Shown in pieces: positions 1 to 8,440 of a DNA stretch of 64,000 bases. This DNA comes from Bacteroidetes bacterium HGW-Bacteroidetes-10 (GTDB taxonomy: Bacteria; Bacteroidota; Bacteroidia; Bacteroidales; UBA932). Positions within the stretch are counted from its first letter, which is position 1; each line of letters opens with the position of its first letter. The notes beneath the pieces were generated by a model. That model was given only the letters and a program-made list of their open reading frames with translations, was not told the origin of the DNA and searched no databases. The position numbers and the translations under genes are program-made. The DNA lies in NCBI GenBank assembly GCA_002842695.1, contig PHDT01000019.1, positions 1-64,000 of the forward strand, written 5' to 3'.

Positions 1-122
1 CTCAAAAAAGAACTAACGCTCTACTCTTTTATTGTACTACTTTAAATTGTACTTGTCTTCCATAATGTCAATGAACTTTCCCGTAAAAAAAACGGCGTTT
101 AAACCGTTATCCCGTTTGGGGA
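1..122 (-). other. Probable leader of an rRNA operon lying left of the window
   Basis: Read on the minus strand, this stretch follows two strong tandem promoters. It carries the phrase AGTTCATTGACATTATGG followed by an A/T-rich, GACAAGTA-containing spacer. From memory this resembles the 16S leader of Bacteroidota (typically AGTTCTTTGACAT...). No 16S sequence is inside the window, so the assignment is inference. A weak hairpin (AACGG at 91-95, CCGTT at 104-108, T-run on the minus strand at 85-92) could act as an attenuator or antitermination element. No protein is encoded here. Confidence 0.55.
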
Positions 123-125
123 GTG

Positions 126-155
126 CAAAGGTATGCACTTTTTTTTAATTCCCAA
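126..155 (-). promoter_or_regulatory. Stable-RNA promoter P2 (leftward)
   Basis: On the minus strand the -33 TTG (153-155) and -7 TACCTTTG (126-133) are separated by exactly 19 bases. This is the Bacteroidota primary-sigma consensus. The bases after the -7 box read CACTCCCCAAA, shared with P1 and with the tRNA-Lys(UUU) promoter at 42473-42487. Confidence 0.75.
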
Positions 156-248
156 ATTTTTCTTCATTTTATTCGAAAATATTTTTCAGAATTTAACCTC
201 TGTAATTGTTCCCGAATATTTCAAATAACTTGTTCCTTTTGGGGAGTG

Positions 249-278
249 CAAAGATAGGCAGGAAATGGTATATTCCAA
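249..278 (-). promoter_or_regulatory. Stable-RNA promoter P1 (leftward)
   Basis: On the minus strand the -33 TTG (276-278) and -7 TATCTTTG (249-256) are separated by 19 bases. CACTCCCCAAAAGG follows. It lies 123 bases upstream of P2, giving a tandem pair typical of rRNA operons. Confidence 0.75.
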
Positions 279-290
279 AAATATTATGAT

Positions 291-298
291 TAAATTTG
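291..298 (+). promoter_or_regulatory. -7 element for the TM2-protein gene
   Basis: TAAATTTG fits TAnnTTTG and lies 26 bases before the ATG at 325. No TTG is found at the expected -33 distance. It sits back to back with P1, so the region is a divergent promoter. Confidence 0.45.
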
Positions 299-324
299 CA
301 TAAACCTCTAACATCAAAATAACA

Positions 325-714
325 ATGTATTGCAGAAATTGTGGTAACGAAGTATCAGACAAAGCGATAGTATGTGTCGCTTGTGGTATTCATCCTCTAG
401 CCGGCAATAGAATTTGCTCTAATTGCCGCGCAGCTACTCCTGAATCGGCTACTTATTGCACCAAATGTGGTGTTGCACTTATGGACAGATCTAATGAATC
501 TGAGTTTGACTGGCTCACGACATTGCTTCTATGTATTTTTTTGGGAACCTTCGGAATACATCGATTCTACACAAAAAGCATAGGAATAGGTCTTATTCAG
601 CTCTTTACTCTTGGAGGTTGTGGAATTTGGGTCTTAATAGACCTTATAATGATTGTGGTTGGAAGCTTCCGTGATGGTTATGATAAGATACTGGTTAATA
701 AAACGAGGGTATAA
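325..714 (+). CDS. Zinc-ribbon TM2-domain membrane protein
   Basis: This 129-residue protein has two N-terminal zinc-ribbon knuckle pairs (Cys3/6 with Cys17/20; Cys31/34 with Cys45/48). A TM2 domain (about residues 60-122) follows, with two membrane helices and the family phrase GTFGIHRFYTKS, then a G-W-x-L-I-D turn before the second helix. TM2 proteins are small inner-membrane proteins of unknown biochemical role, and the ribbons suggest a metal-stabilised cytosolic head. The downstream DUF2752 gene overlaps its 3' end, so the two are probably co-translated. The family call is firm. The function is unknown. Confidence 0.85.
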   Translation: MYCRNCGNEVSDKAIVCVACGIHPLAGNRICSNCRAATPESATYCTKCGVALMDRSNESEFDWLTTLLLCIFLGTFGIHRFYTKSIGIGLIQLFTLGGCGIWVLIDLIMIVVGSFRDGYDKILVNKTRV

Positions 715-988
715 AGTCACCTTTCTACTCTTTCTTGCTGTAGCTCCAGTTGTTTTCTTTTTCTGGCCTTCTGAATACATATATAACGGACATACAATAT
801 GTATTTTCAGAAACTTGCTGGGAACTGAATGCTACGGGTGCGGTATGGTTCGTGCATTATATTCAGCACTCCATCTCAGATTTGCTGAATCGGTAACATA
901 TAATATTCTCGTAATTATTGTTGGGCCACTCCTATTATTCGTATGGGGTAAAACATTATACAGAGGTATTAAGTCTGAAAAATATTAA
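680..988 (+). CDS. DUF2752 family small membrane protein
   Basis: About 102 residues with two hydrophobic helices. Between them lies the DUF2752 signature: CIFRNLLGTEC followed by YGCGMVRA, matching the family pattern C-x-F-R-x-x-x-G-x-x-C-x-G-C-G-x-x-R. The paired cysteines could bind metal or be redox active, but no function is established. An upstream in-frame TTG at 653 and an ATG at 674 exist. I prefer the ATG at 680 because it leaves the smallest overlap (35 bases) with the TM2 gene, and the protein then begins just before the hydrophobic stretch. Confidence 0.75.
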   Translation: MIRYWLIKRGYKVTFLLFLAVAPVVFFFWPSEYIYNGHTICIFRNLLGTECYGCGMVRALYSALHLRFAESVTYNILVIIVGPLLLFVWGKTLYRGIKSEKY

Positions 989-996
989 TACCTTTG
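989..996 (+). promoter_or_regulatory. -7 element of the glycosyltransferase-pyrC-eamA operon
   Basis: TACCTTTG matches TAnnTTTG and overlaps the stop region of the DUF2752 gene. It lies 27 bases before the ATG at 1024. No convincing TTG at -33. Confidence 0.5.
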
Positions 997-1023
997 CCAA
1001 TCATAAGTGATTAATACCTACCA

Positions 1024-1767
1024 ATGCAGTCAGACAAAATCGTTATAATTCCTACCTACAACGAAAAGGAAAACATAAGGAAAATTATTGAAGCAATTCG
1101 CTCTCTGGAAGAAAATTACCATATACTAATTGTAGATGATGGTTCTCCTGATGGAACTGCTGACATTGTAAAAGAACTGCAAACTAAATACTCAGACTCT
1201 CTTTATCTGATTGAACGAGTGGGAAAACAGGGCCTTGGCACTGCATATATTACAGGATTCAACTGGGCTTTAACACACCAATATGAATATGTATTTGAAA
1301 TGGACGCAGATTTCTCCCATAGTCCTAATGATCTTCCAAAGCTATATCACGCATGTCTAGATGGGGCACATCTTGCTATCGGTTCCCGTTATTGTAATGG
1401 TATAAGCGTAATCAACTGGCCTATCGGGCGCGTTATAATGTCATATTATGCATCTGCATATGTAAGAAAGGTTCTTGGAATGAAAATCTTTGATACAACT
1501 GCAGGATTCAAATGCTACAGAAGAGCTGTTTTAAACACCATTGACTTCGAAAAGATAAAAATGAAGGGCTATGGTTTCCAGATAGAAATGAAATACAATA
1601 CCCATCGTCTTGGTTTTACAATAAAAGAAGTTCCAATTATCTTCGTCGACCGAACAGAGGGTACTTCAAAAATGAGCAGTGGTATTTTTGGAGAAGCTTT
1701 CTGGGGAGTCCTCAAAATGAAGTTTCGACGTATCAGACCGAGAGTGGCTTCAAATCCACAAACCTAA
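1024..1767 (+). CDS. Polyprenol monophosphomannose synthase-like GT2 glycosyltransferase
   Basis: A 247-residue GT-A fold enzyme of family GT2, close in layout to DPM1-type polyprenol-phosphate mannosyltransferases. The start VIIPTYNE is the nucleotide-binding strand. VDDGSPDGT (from about residue 37) and EMDADFSHSP are the metal and sugar-nucleotide binding segments. There is no C-terminal membrane domain, so it is the short, peripherally associated type. It probably transfers a hexose from a nucleotide sugar to a polyprenyl phosphate for envelope glycoconjugates. The next gene's ATG shares the last base of its TAA stop (TAATG), showing translational coupling. The donor sugar cannot be read from sequence. 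Confidence 0.88.
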   Translation: MQSDKIVIIPTYNEKENIRKIIEAIRSLEENYHILIVDDGSPDGTADIVKELQTKYSDSLYLIERVGKQGLGTAYITGFNWALTHQYEYVFEMDADFSHSPNDLPKLYHACLDGAHLAIGSRYCNGISVINWPIGRVIMSYYASAYVRKVLGMKIFDTTAGFKCYRRAVLNTIDFEKIKMKGYGFQIEMKYNTHRLGFTIKEVPIIFVDRTEGTSKMSSGIFGEAFWGVLKMKFRRIRPRVASNPQT

Positions 1768-3107
1768 TGACTACTTTAATAAGGAATTGTACAATTGTTA
1801 ATGAAGGAATCTCTTTCAGAGGGGGACTTCTGATTGATGGAAGCTACATTTCTGAAATTTTTTGTGAACCATGTATCTATCCTGATGCTGATAAAATTAT
1901 CTATGCTGAGGGTTTAATACTAATGCCAGGCTTAATAGATGATCAGGTTCATTTCAGAGAACCCGGAAATTGTGTAAAGGGAACAATTGAAAGTGAAAGT
2001 AAAGCTGCGATTCTTGGAGGTGTAACATCCTTTATGGAGATGCCAAATACAAATCCTCCAGCTGTCACCCTTGAAGAGCTTGAAAAAAAGTACTCAACGG
2101 CTTCTGACACATCATATGCAAATTACTCCTTTTATCTTGGCGGTTCTAATGACAACCTTAAGGAGATTCTAAATGCAGATCCGGAAAACATATGCGGAAT
2201 AAAACTTTTTATGGGTTCATCTACCGGCAACATGCTGGTTGATAATCCTGATTCTCTTGAAAAAATCTTTTCAAAATCCAAAATGACTATTGCTACTCAT
2301 TGTGAAGAAGAGAAAATTATTCAGACGAATTTACAAGTTGCACGGGAAAAATTTGGAGAGAATATCCCTTTCTCATATCACCCGGTCATCAGAAACAGAG
2401 AATCTTGTATTCAATCAACAAAAAAGGCTTTAGAACTGGCTCTCAGAAATAATGCATCACTTCACATACTTCATATTTCCACAAGAGAGGAGCTGGAACT
2501 GATCAGGGAAGCTCAGCAGATAAATCCAGAAATTTCAGGAGAGGTATGCGTTCACTATATGTTGTTAGACAGCAGCCAGTATGAAAAATATGGCAGCAGA
2601 ATGAAATGTAATCCAGCTATAAAGGAGAGGGAAGACCGGGATGCAATTATTTCAGCTGTTAAAAACGGGATCATAAAAGTTGTCGCTACCGATCATGCTC
2701 CTCATACAATTGAAGAGAAGAAAAATGGATATTTGTCAGCTCCATCTGGGCTTCCTCTTATTCAGCACAGCTTTCAGATAATGTGGAAACTTCATCTTGA
2801 CGGACATTTCACAATATTTGACATAGCTGACAGAATGGCCCACTCCCCTGCCGACAGGTTTCACGTTAAACAAAGAGGATATATAAGAGAGGGCTATTAT
2901 GCCGATTTATTCCTTTTTAATCCTGAGGAATTCCAGGTGATTTCTAAAGATAATATTGCTTACAAATGCAATTGGTCTCCATTTGAAGGCGAAAAATTGC
3001 CTGCAAGCATTGTTCATACTTTTGTGAATGGAGTACAGGTCGTTGAAGAAGGCAGAGTTACCGGCATTAAAGCCGGAATGAGATTAAAATTCATATATGA
3101 AAAATAG
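1767..3107 (+). CDS. pyrC: Dihydroorotase, class I
   Basis: At 446 residues this is the usual length for class I bacterial dihydroorotase, which closes N-carbamoyl-aspartate to dihydroorotate in pyrimidine synthesis. Metal-site motifs are present in order: DDQVHFREPG (His-x-Arg pair), GIKLFMGSSTGN (lysine expected to be carboxylated), THCEEE, LHILHIST and ATDHAPHT (metal-binding Asp). The amidohydrolase ends in the usual small beta domain (ADLFLFNPEEF). The start overlaps the preceding stop by one base and the 3' end overlaps the next gene by 11 bases. Allantoinase or hydantoinase is the main alternative, but the HFREPG and DHAPHT context favours dihydroorotase. Confidence 0.9.
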   Translation: MTTLIRNCTIVNEGISFRGGLLIDGSYISEIFCEPCIYPDADKIIYAEGLILMPGLIDDQVHFREPGNCVKGTIESESKAAILGGVTSFMEMPNTNPPAVTLEELEKKYSTASDTSYANYSFYLGGSNDNLKEILNADPENICGIKLFMGSSTGNMLVDNPDSLEKIFSKSKMTIATHCEEEKIIQTNLQVAREKFGENIPFSYHPVIRNRESCIQSTKKALELALRNNASLHILHISTREELELIREAQQINPEISGEVCVHYMLLDSSQYEKYGSRMKCNPAIKEREDRDAIISAVKNGIIKVVATDHAPHTIEEKKNGYLSAPSGLPLIQHSFQIMWKLHLDGHFTIFDIADRMAHSPADRFHVKQRGYIREGYYADLFLFNPEEFQVISKDNIAYKCNWSPFEGEKLPASIVHTFVNGVQVVEEGRVTGIKAGMRLKFIYEK

Positions 3108-3990
3108 AGGCGAAGCGATTATTGTTTACAGTTCTATTATTACTGCTGTAATATTCTGGGGATTCTCATTTATATGGACAAATTCACTCCTCAGACAAAA
3201 TTTTCCTCCAATAGCTCTGGTTTTCTTTCGAATGCTTTTTGCCGCAATCCTTCTGTTTATTGTTTCATTTGCTGCCAGAAAACTAGAAAAAGTAAGAAGA
3301 AAGGACTACGGATGGTTTTTGCTCCTGGTACTTCTGGAACCATTCATTTACTTTATTGGAGAGACATTCGGCCTTCAGATTGTAAACTCCCCTACTCTTG
3401 GATCAATCATTATTGCCACTATTCCAATTTTTGCTCTGGTTCCCGGGATGCTCATATACAAGGAAAAGATAACAGCAATTAATATTGTGGGAGTATTTGT
3501 CACTCTTCCGGGTATTTTACTGGTAGTATTTGACAAAGGAGCAATTTCAGTTGATCATTACTGGGGTATTCTGCTCTTGTTCCTTGCGGTATTTGCTGCT
3601 GTGGGCTATTCTGTTGTAGTAAAGAGGCTTGCAAAAACATATAACAGTTATACAATTGCAACCTATCAGCATATACTTGGAGCTTTATATTTTCTTCCTC
3701 TGTTTATAATATATGATTACGATACATTCTCTCTGAGTATGTTCACTCCTGATGTGCTGAAGCCGCTGTTATTCCTGGCTATCCTGTGTTCCTGCACAGC
3801 ATTTATTCTATTTATTAACTCAATTAAGGCTCTGGGAATTGCCAGGGCGAATATTTTCACAACCCTGGTTCCTGCAATATCTGCATTTGGAGCCTATATG
3901 CTGGGCCAGGAGAGCCTTAACCTTATGAAAATTGCAGGTATTACAATTGTTGTTGCAGGAGTGATTGTGGCGCAAAGAGAAAAGAAATAG
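3097..3990 (+). CDS. EamA/DMT-family exporter
   Basis: This 297-residue inner-membrane protein has about ten hydrophobic helices arranged as two EamA repeats (about residues 12-142 and 155-294). Each repeat ends in the usual G-I-x-x-V-x-x-G type helix. DMT-superfamily proteins of this kind export metabolites or amino acids, but the substrate cannot be inferred. It overlaps pyrC by 11 bases and closes the three-gene operon. Its stop is followed after only nine bases by the convergent tex gene, and no hairpin terminator lies between them. Confidence 0.85.
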   Translation: MKNRGEAIIVYSSIITAVIFWGFSFIWTNSLLRQNFPPIALVFFRMLFAAILLFIVSFAARKLEKVRRKDYGWFLLLVLLEPFIYFIGETFGLQIVNSPTLGSIIIATIPIFALVPGMLIYKEKITAINIVGVFVTLPGILLVVFDKGAISVDHYWGILLLFLAVFAAVGYSVVVKRLAKTYNSYTIATYQHILGALYFLPLFIIYDYDTFSLSMFTPDVLKPLLFLAILCSCTAFILFINSIKALGIARANIFTTLVPAISAFGAYMLGQESLNLMKIAGITIVVAGVIVAQREKK

Positions 3991-3999
3991 AAAACACCA

Positions 4000-6144
4000 T
4001 TAGGTAATATTTTTCATACTAAGCTGAATACGACCTCTTTTAAGATCAACCTCAACAACTTTTACCTTGACAACTTGCTGAAGTTTCACAACTTCAGACG
4101 GAGATGAAACAAACCGGTCGCAAAGCTGAGAAATGTGTACAAGCCCGTCTTGTTTGATTCCAATATCTACAAATGCTCCAAAGTTGGTAATATTTGTAAC
4201 AATTCCAGGGAGTATCATCCCTAGCTGCAAGTCTTCTATTGTATGAATATCTGGCGCAAATTCCATTACCTGGGCAAGTTTTCTTGGATCACGGCCTGGT
4301 TTTGAAAGCTCCTCCATAATATCATTCAAGGTAGGCAAGCCAATATCATCAGAAACATATTTTTTAATGTCAATTGACTTTCTGGCATTTTCATCAGAAA
4401 TCAGAGAGACAGGAGATAACTTGATTTCGCTTGCCATCTTCTCAACAAGTTTATACCTCTCTGGGTGAACAGCAGTATTATCCAGTGGATTTGGAGCATC
4501 AGGGATTCTGAGAAATCCTGCACACTGTTCAAATACTTTATCTCCCAATCGTTTAACCTTTAAAAGTTCGAGTCTGGACTTAAAGGGACCCTTATCACTT
4601 CTGTAATCAACAATGTTTTGTGCCAGTGCCGGGCCAATTCCTGAAACATAACTGAGCAAATGTTTGCTTGCAGTATTCAGGTTAATTCCCACTCTGTTTA
4701 CACAACTGACAACGGTATTATCAAGCATCTCCTTTAACATGGACTGATCTACATCATGCTGATACTGTCCCACTCCTATTGACTTAGGGTCAATTTTCAC
4801 TAACTCTGCAAGAGGGTCCATCACTCTTCTGCCAATTGAAACAGCACCTCTAACCGTAACATCATAATCAGGAAACTCCTCTCTGGCTACAGGTGAAGCA
4901 GAATAGACAGATGCTCCGTCTTCACTTACAGAAAAAATCTGTAATCCCTTAGGCATTGGTATCTTTTTAATAAACGCCTCAGTCTCTCTGCTGGCTGTTC
5001 CGTCTCCAATGGCTATAATCTCGATTTTGTAAGATTCCACAAGGTTTGAAATCTTTTTAATTGCATTAATTTTTTCATTTACCGGAGGGTGAGGATATAT
5101 TGTGTCGTTGTGAAGCAGTTCCCCCTGCGCCCCCAGGCAAACAACTTTACAACCCGTCCTGAATCCGGGATCAATTGCAAGTACACGTTTTTGTCCTGCA
5201 GGAGGAGCCAGCAGCAAAGATGTAAGATTTTCCCCGAACACTTTAATTGACTCAAGATCTGCTCGCTCTTTAGCAGCTTTGATTGTTTCGTTTTCAATTG
5301 AAGGATGCAACAGCCGTTTGTAAGAATCTTCAATTGACATTGCAAGCTGATCTCTGCAATCTTCAGAAATATCTCTACTGTTTTTAAAGAGAATTCTGGC
5401 CATATAATTAAGAGAATAATCGGAATCTACCTCAAGCTTGACTGACAATTCGCCCTCCCTTTCACCTCTGAGAATAGCAAGTACTCTGTGAGCAGGAATA
5501 TTAGAAATATTACCTGAAAATTCAAAATAATTTCTGTATTTACTTTCATCAGAGGCAGAACTATCTTTATGCGGCTTGGAAACAATACGCGCAAATTTCT
5601 GATATTGTCCCCTGAGGGCTACTCTTACAGAAATATCTTCGCTTATCCATTCAGAAATTATGTCTCTCGCGCCGGCAAGAGCCTCTTCTGTATCCTTTAC
5701 ATTCTCTCCAACAAAGGAAAGAGCGTCTTTGGCAGGGAACCGGGATTCAAGATTAAATATCTTTAATGCCAGTGGTTCCAGTCCTTTCTCTTTAGCTATC
5801 GATGCCCTGGTTCTGCGTTTTGGCCTGAACGGAAGATATATGTCTTCCAACCGCTGTAACTCGACACAATTTTCAATTTCACTTCGCAGATCATCAGTTA
5901 GTTTGTTTTGCTCTTGAATGGAAGAAATAACAGTCTCTTTCCTCTTCTGCAGGTCCTGAAACTTTGTAAAGTAATGTTTAATTTCCGCTACCTGAACTTC
6001 GTCAAGTGAACCGGTCCTCTCCTTTCTGTATCTGGAAATAAATGGTATTGTCGCACCCTCTTCAATTAATTGGATGCAATGTTCAACCTGCCATTTGTTT
6101 ACGTTAAGAATTGCGCAAATTTGATTTATGTAGATATTATTCAT
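4000..6144 (-). CDS. tex: Tex-family RNA-binding transcription accessory protein
   Basis: At 714 residues this has the full Tex architecture. An N-terminal helical domain contains EEGATIPFISRYRKERTGSLDE. A YqgF-like RNase H fold follows (VLAIDPGFRTGCKVV, near 320). Next come helix-hairpin-helix repeats (ASKHLLSYVSGIGPALAQ) and a C-terminal S1 domain (GMILPGIVTNITNFGAFVDIG, about 640-712). Tex binds nucleic acid and is linked to transcription and stress tolerance. Its start overlaps the stop of the upstream ClC gene by eight bases, so both are read from one transcript. Confidence 0.95.
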   Translation of the reverse strand: MNNIYINQICAILNVNKWQVEHCIQLIEEGATIPFISRYRKERTGSLDEVQVAEIKHYFTKFQDLQKRKETVISSIQEQNKLTDDLRSEIENCVELQRLEDIYLPFRPKRRTRASIAKEKGLEPLALKIFNLESRFPAKDALSFVGENVKDTEEALAGARDIISEWISEDISVRVALRGQYQKFARIVSKPHKDSSASDESKYRNYFEFSGNISNIPAHRVLAILRGEREGELSVKLEVDSDYSLNYMARILFKNSRDISEDCRDQLAMSIEDSYKRLLHPSIENETIKAAKERADLESIKVFGENLTSLLLAPPAGQKRVLAIDPGFRTGCKVVCLGAQGELLHNDTIYPHPPVNEKINAIKKISNLVESYKIEIIAIGDGTASRETEAFIKKIPMPKGLQIFSVSEDGASVYSASPVAREEFPDYDVTVRGAVSIGRRVMDPLAELVKIDPKSIGVGQYQHDVDQSMLKEMLDNTVVSCVNRVGINLNTASKHLLSYVSGIGPALAQNIVDYRSDKGPFKSRLELLKVKRLGDKVFEQCAGFLRIPDAPNPLDNTAVHPERYKLVEKMASEIKLSPVSLISDENARKSIDIKKYVSDDIGLPTLNDIMEELSKPGRDPRKLAQVMEFAPDIHTIEDLQLGMILPGIVTNITNFGAFVDIGIKQDGLVHISQLCDRFVSSPSEVVKLQQVVKVKVVEVDLKRGRIQLSMKNIT

Positions 6145-7912
6145 GAGATACTTTCTGAAGTTGTTCCCGATAAGCCGAGAAAATTTTTGATTTAGAAACG
6201 AAACCTATATATTTTCCAGAACTGTCTGTTACAGGCAGATTCCATGATAAACTTTTTTCAAACTTATTCATAACAGTCTCCATCGTATCGTCGCAGGAAA
6301 CTATCTCCTGAGGACTTTGCATAAGGTCAGAAATCTTATCCTTTTCATACCTCTCTACGCTGAACATGATTTGGCGGATGTCATCAAGTAATATTATCCC
6401 TTTTAGTTTTCCATCAGAATCCAAAACCGGGAAAATATTTCGTTTTGATTCACGCACTTTCATAATAAGATCTCCCAGCACGGCATCTGCGCTAACTGAC
6501 ATAAAATCATTCTCAACAAGATCAGATGTTTTAAGCAATGTAAGTACAGCCTGGTCACTGTTATGAGTTAGTAGAGCTCCCTGTTTGGCAATCCGCTTAG
6601 TATAGATAGAATATGATTCGAATGCTCTTATGGTTGCAAACGAAATTGCGGCAGTAATAATGAGCGGAGTTAAAAGTAAGTAACCTCCTGTTATCTCAGC
6701 AATTAAGAAAATTGCAGTTAAAGGTGCCTGCATGACTCCCGCCATTAATCCTGCCATTCCAACCAGTGCAAAATTTGCCTCAGGGACAACAAATATCCCT
6801 GTCAGATTAATTGTTCTTGCGATTACAAAACCAGCAACGCCACCAATAAAAAGAGTCGGGCCGAAAGTTCCACCCACGCCACCACCTGCATTAGTAAATG
6901 ACATAGCCCAAACCTTAAAAAAAATAACTGCCGTAAAAAAAAGAGGGGTAAACCAGCCAATATCAAACAAAGACTCAAATATACTTGGGCCAATTGCAGA
7001 CTGAGTATTGTTATTCAGAAGGTGGGTCAGCGATTCATACCCTTCACCAAACAGCGGTGGAAAAAGAAAAATAAGCAAACCCAGAGAGACCGCAGAGATA
7101 ACCCATCTTCTGAAGGTTCTTTTTATTGAAGATATTTTATCTTCCAGCTTAAGGGTCATTCTGATAAAATATAGAGAGACCAGACCACAGGCAACTCCCA
7201 GAAGAATGTAAAAAGGGATGTTAGCCATATTGAACGCTTCTATAGTATTGGCAAAAACAACCTTTTCTCCAAGAAATAAATACGATACTGTTGTTGCTGT
7301 TACTGCTGAGACCAGTAAGGGCAGTACAGAAGTCATTGAAATATTAAACAGCAGAATTTCCAGTGTAAACAAAACTCCTGCAAGAGGCGCTTTAAATATT
7401 CCGGCAACAGCACCTGCAGCTCCGCAACCCAGGAGGATAGTCATATGCTTGTACGACAGCCCCATAAATCTTGCAACATTAGAACCAATTGCAGCTCCTG
7501 TATAAACTATTGGAGCCTCAGCTCCGACTGAACCACCAAAGCCTATTGTTAGCGAACTGGCTACAATTGATGACCAGGTATTATGAGATTTAATTTTTGA
7601 TTCATTCTTTGATAACGCAATCAGTACCTTGGTTACTCCATGGCCAATATTGTCCTTAATTACGTACTTCACAAAAAGGAGAGCAATAAGCATCCCAATC
7701 CCTGGATAGACAATATAGAGAATACTCTCTGCAGGAGTATTGAACCAACCGGTGAGAGTCCATGCTACGAAATGGACCGCATGCTTTAAAAGGACTGCGG
7801 CAAGTCCGCTTCCGAGACCTACAAACAGAGCCATTATAAAGAGAAGCTGGTTCTCGGGTAACTGCCGGATCCTGCACAGCAAGCTGCTTATATATCTCTT
7901 TAAAAATTCCAT
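6137..7912 (-). CDS. ClC-family chloride channel/transporter with CBS domains
   Basis: The 591 residues comprise a ClC membrane core (about 1-430) and two CBS motifs (about 445-585). Signature segments are GFGGSVGAEAPIVYTGAAIG, which holds the gating glutamate in the G-x-E-x-P loop, GAAGAVAGIFKAPLAGVLF, and GGGVGGTFGPTLFIGG, the second selectivity loop. ClC proteins conduct Cl- or exchange Cl- for H+ across the inner membrane, and the CBS pair usually senses adenine nucleotides. The gating glutamate leaves channel versus antiporter open. It is transcriptionally coupled to tex. A terminator just upstream isolates it from the preceding gene. Confidence 0.93.
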   Translation of the reverse strand: MEFLKRYISSLLCRIRQLPENQLLFIMALFVGLGSGLAAVLLKHAVHFVAWTLTGWFNTPAESILYIVYPGIGMLIALLFVKYVIKDNIGHGVTKVLIALSKNESKIKSHNTWSSIVASSLTIGFGGSVGAEAPIVYTGAAIGSNVARFMGLSYKHMTILLGCGAAGAVAGIFKAPLAGVLFTLEILLFNISMTSVLPLLVSAVTATTVSYLFLGEKVVFANTIEAFNMANIPFYILLGVACGLVSLYFIRMTLKLEDKISSIKRTFRRWVISAVSLGLLIFLFPPLFGEGYESLTHLLNNNTQSAIGPSIFESLFDIGWFTPLFFTAVIFFKVWAMSFTNAGGGVGGTFGPTLFIGGVAGFVIARTINLTGIFVVPEANFALVGMAGLMAGVMQAPLTAIFLIAEITGGYLLLTPLIITAAISFATIRAFESYSIYTKRIAKQGALLTHNSDQAVLTLLKTSDLVENDFMSVSADAVLGDLIMKVRESKRNIFPVLDSDGKLKGIILLDDIRQIMFSVERYEKDKISDLMQSPQEIVSCDDTMETVMNKFEKSLSWNLPVTDSSGKYIGFVSKSKIFSAYREQLQKVSHE

Positions 7913-7929
7913 GCACGAAATTACAAAAA

Positions 7930-7951
7930 AAAGGCTGAAAACTCAGCCTTT
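7930..7951 (-). terminator. Intrinsic terminator after the acidic-tail protein gene
   Basis: Nine-base stem (AAAGGCTGA 7930-7938, TCAGCCTTT 7943-7951) with an AAAC loop. A run of T follows on the minus strand. It lies between the stop at 7976 and the ClC start at 7912. Confidence 0.8.
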
Positions 7952-7975
7952 ATTATCTCTTGTATAAAAATCCTG

Positions 7976-8368
7976 CTACTCGTCGGTATCTTCTTCCTCT
8001 TCAGTGAAACTGCTTGAAGAATCATCGTCCGGAAATTCATCCGGATCTGCTCCATCTGCATCAGATGAACCGCCACCAAACAATTCATCGGCTGCCTCCT
8101 CGTAATCATCAATCTTAACATCAACTTTTACAAGATAAATTGCATCTGGTACCTCAAGTGAAATTGCATAAAAGAATGATCCGTCCGGTTTGTCAACTTT
8201 AAATATCTCCCCCATGTAGTCTGCATAACCTTTTGGATATCTCTCCTTGATTATTGCAAGAAGTTCTGGGCTAAGGTTATTGTAACTAACTACCAACCTG
8301 CGCTTCGACTGGCCCGGAGCTGTCTGGCTTGCTGATTTGTTTTTAGCTGTATTTGTATTTTTCTCCAT
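7976..8368 (-). CDS. Conserved hypothetical protein with acidic low-complexity tail
   Basis: A 130-residue soluble protein with no signal peptide or membrane segment. Residues 1-22 are polar and basic. Residues 23-90 form a compact core (RRLVVSYNNLSPELLAIIKERYPKGY, then FYAISLEVPDAIYLVKVDVKID). Residues 91-130 are almost entirely Asp, Glu, Ser and Gly. The acidic tail resembles that of RNA polymerase delta or DNA-mimic proteins in composition only, and I do not recognise the core as either. It is the last gene before a terminator and lies 72 bases downstream of the ygiQ stop, so it may belong to the AGCS-argS-ygiQ transcript. No function is proposed. Confidence 0.7.
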   Translation of the reverse strand: MEKNTNTAKNKSASQTAPGQSKRRLVVSYNNLSPELLAIIKERYPKGYADYMGEIFKVDKPDGSFFYAISLEVPDAIYLVKVDVKIDDYEEAADELFGGGSSDADGADPDEFPDDDSSSSFTEEEEDTDE

Positions 8369-8440
8369 ATAGTTAAACTGTTCGATTTAGATTTCGGGCT
8401 GCAATTATAATGCAAAAATTTAAGTTAATATAACCTTTTA

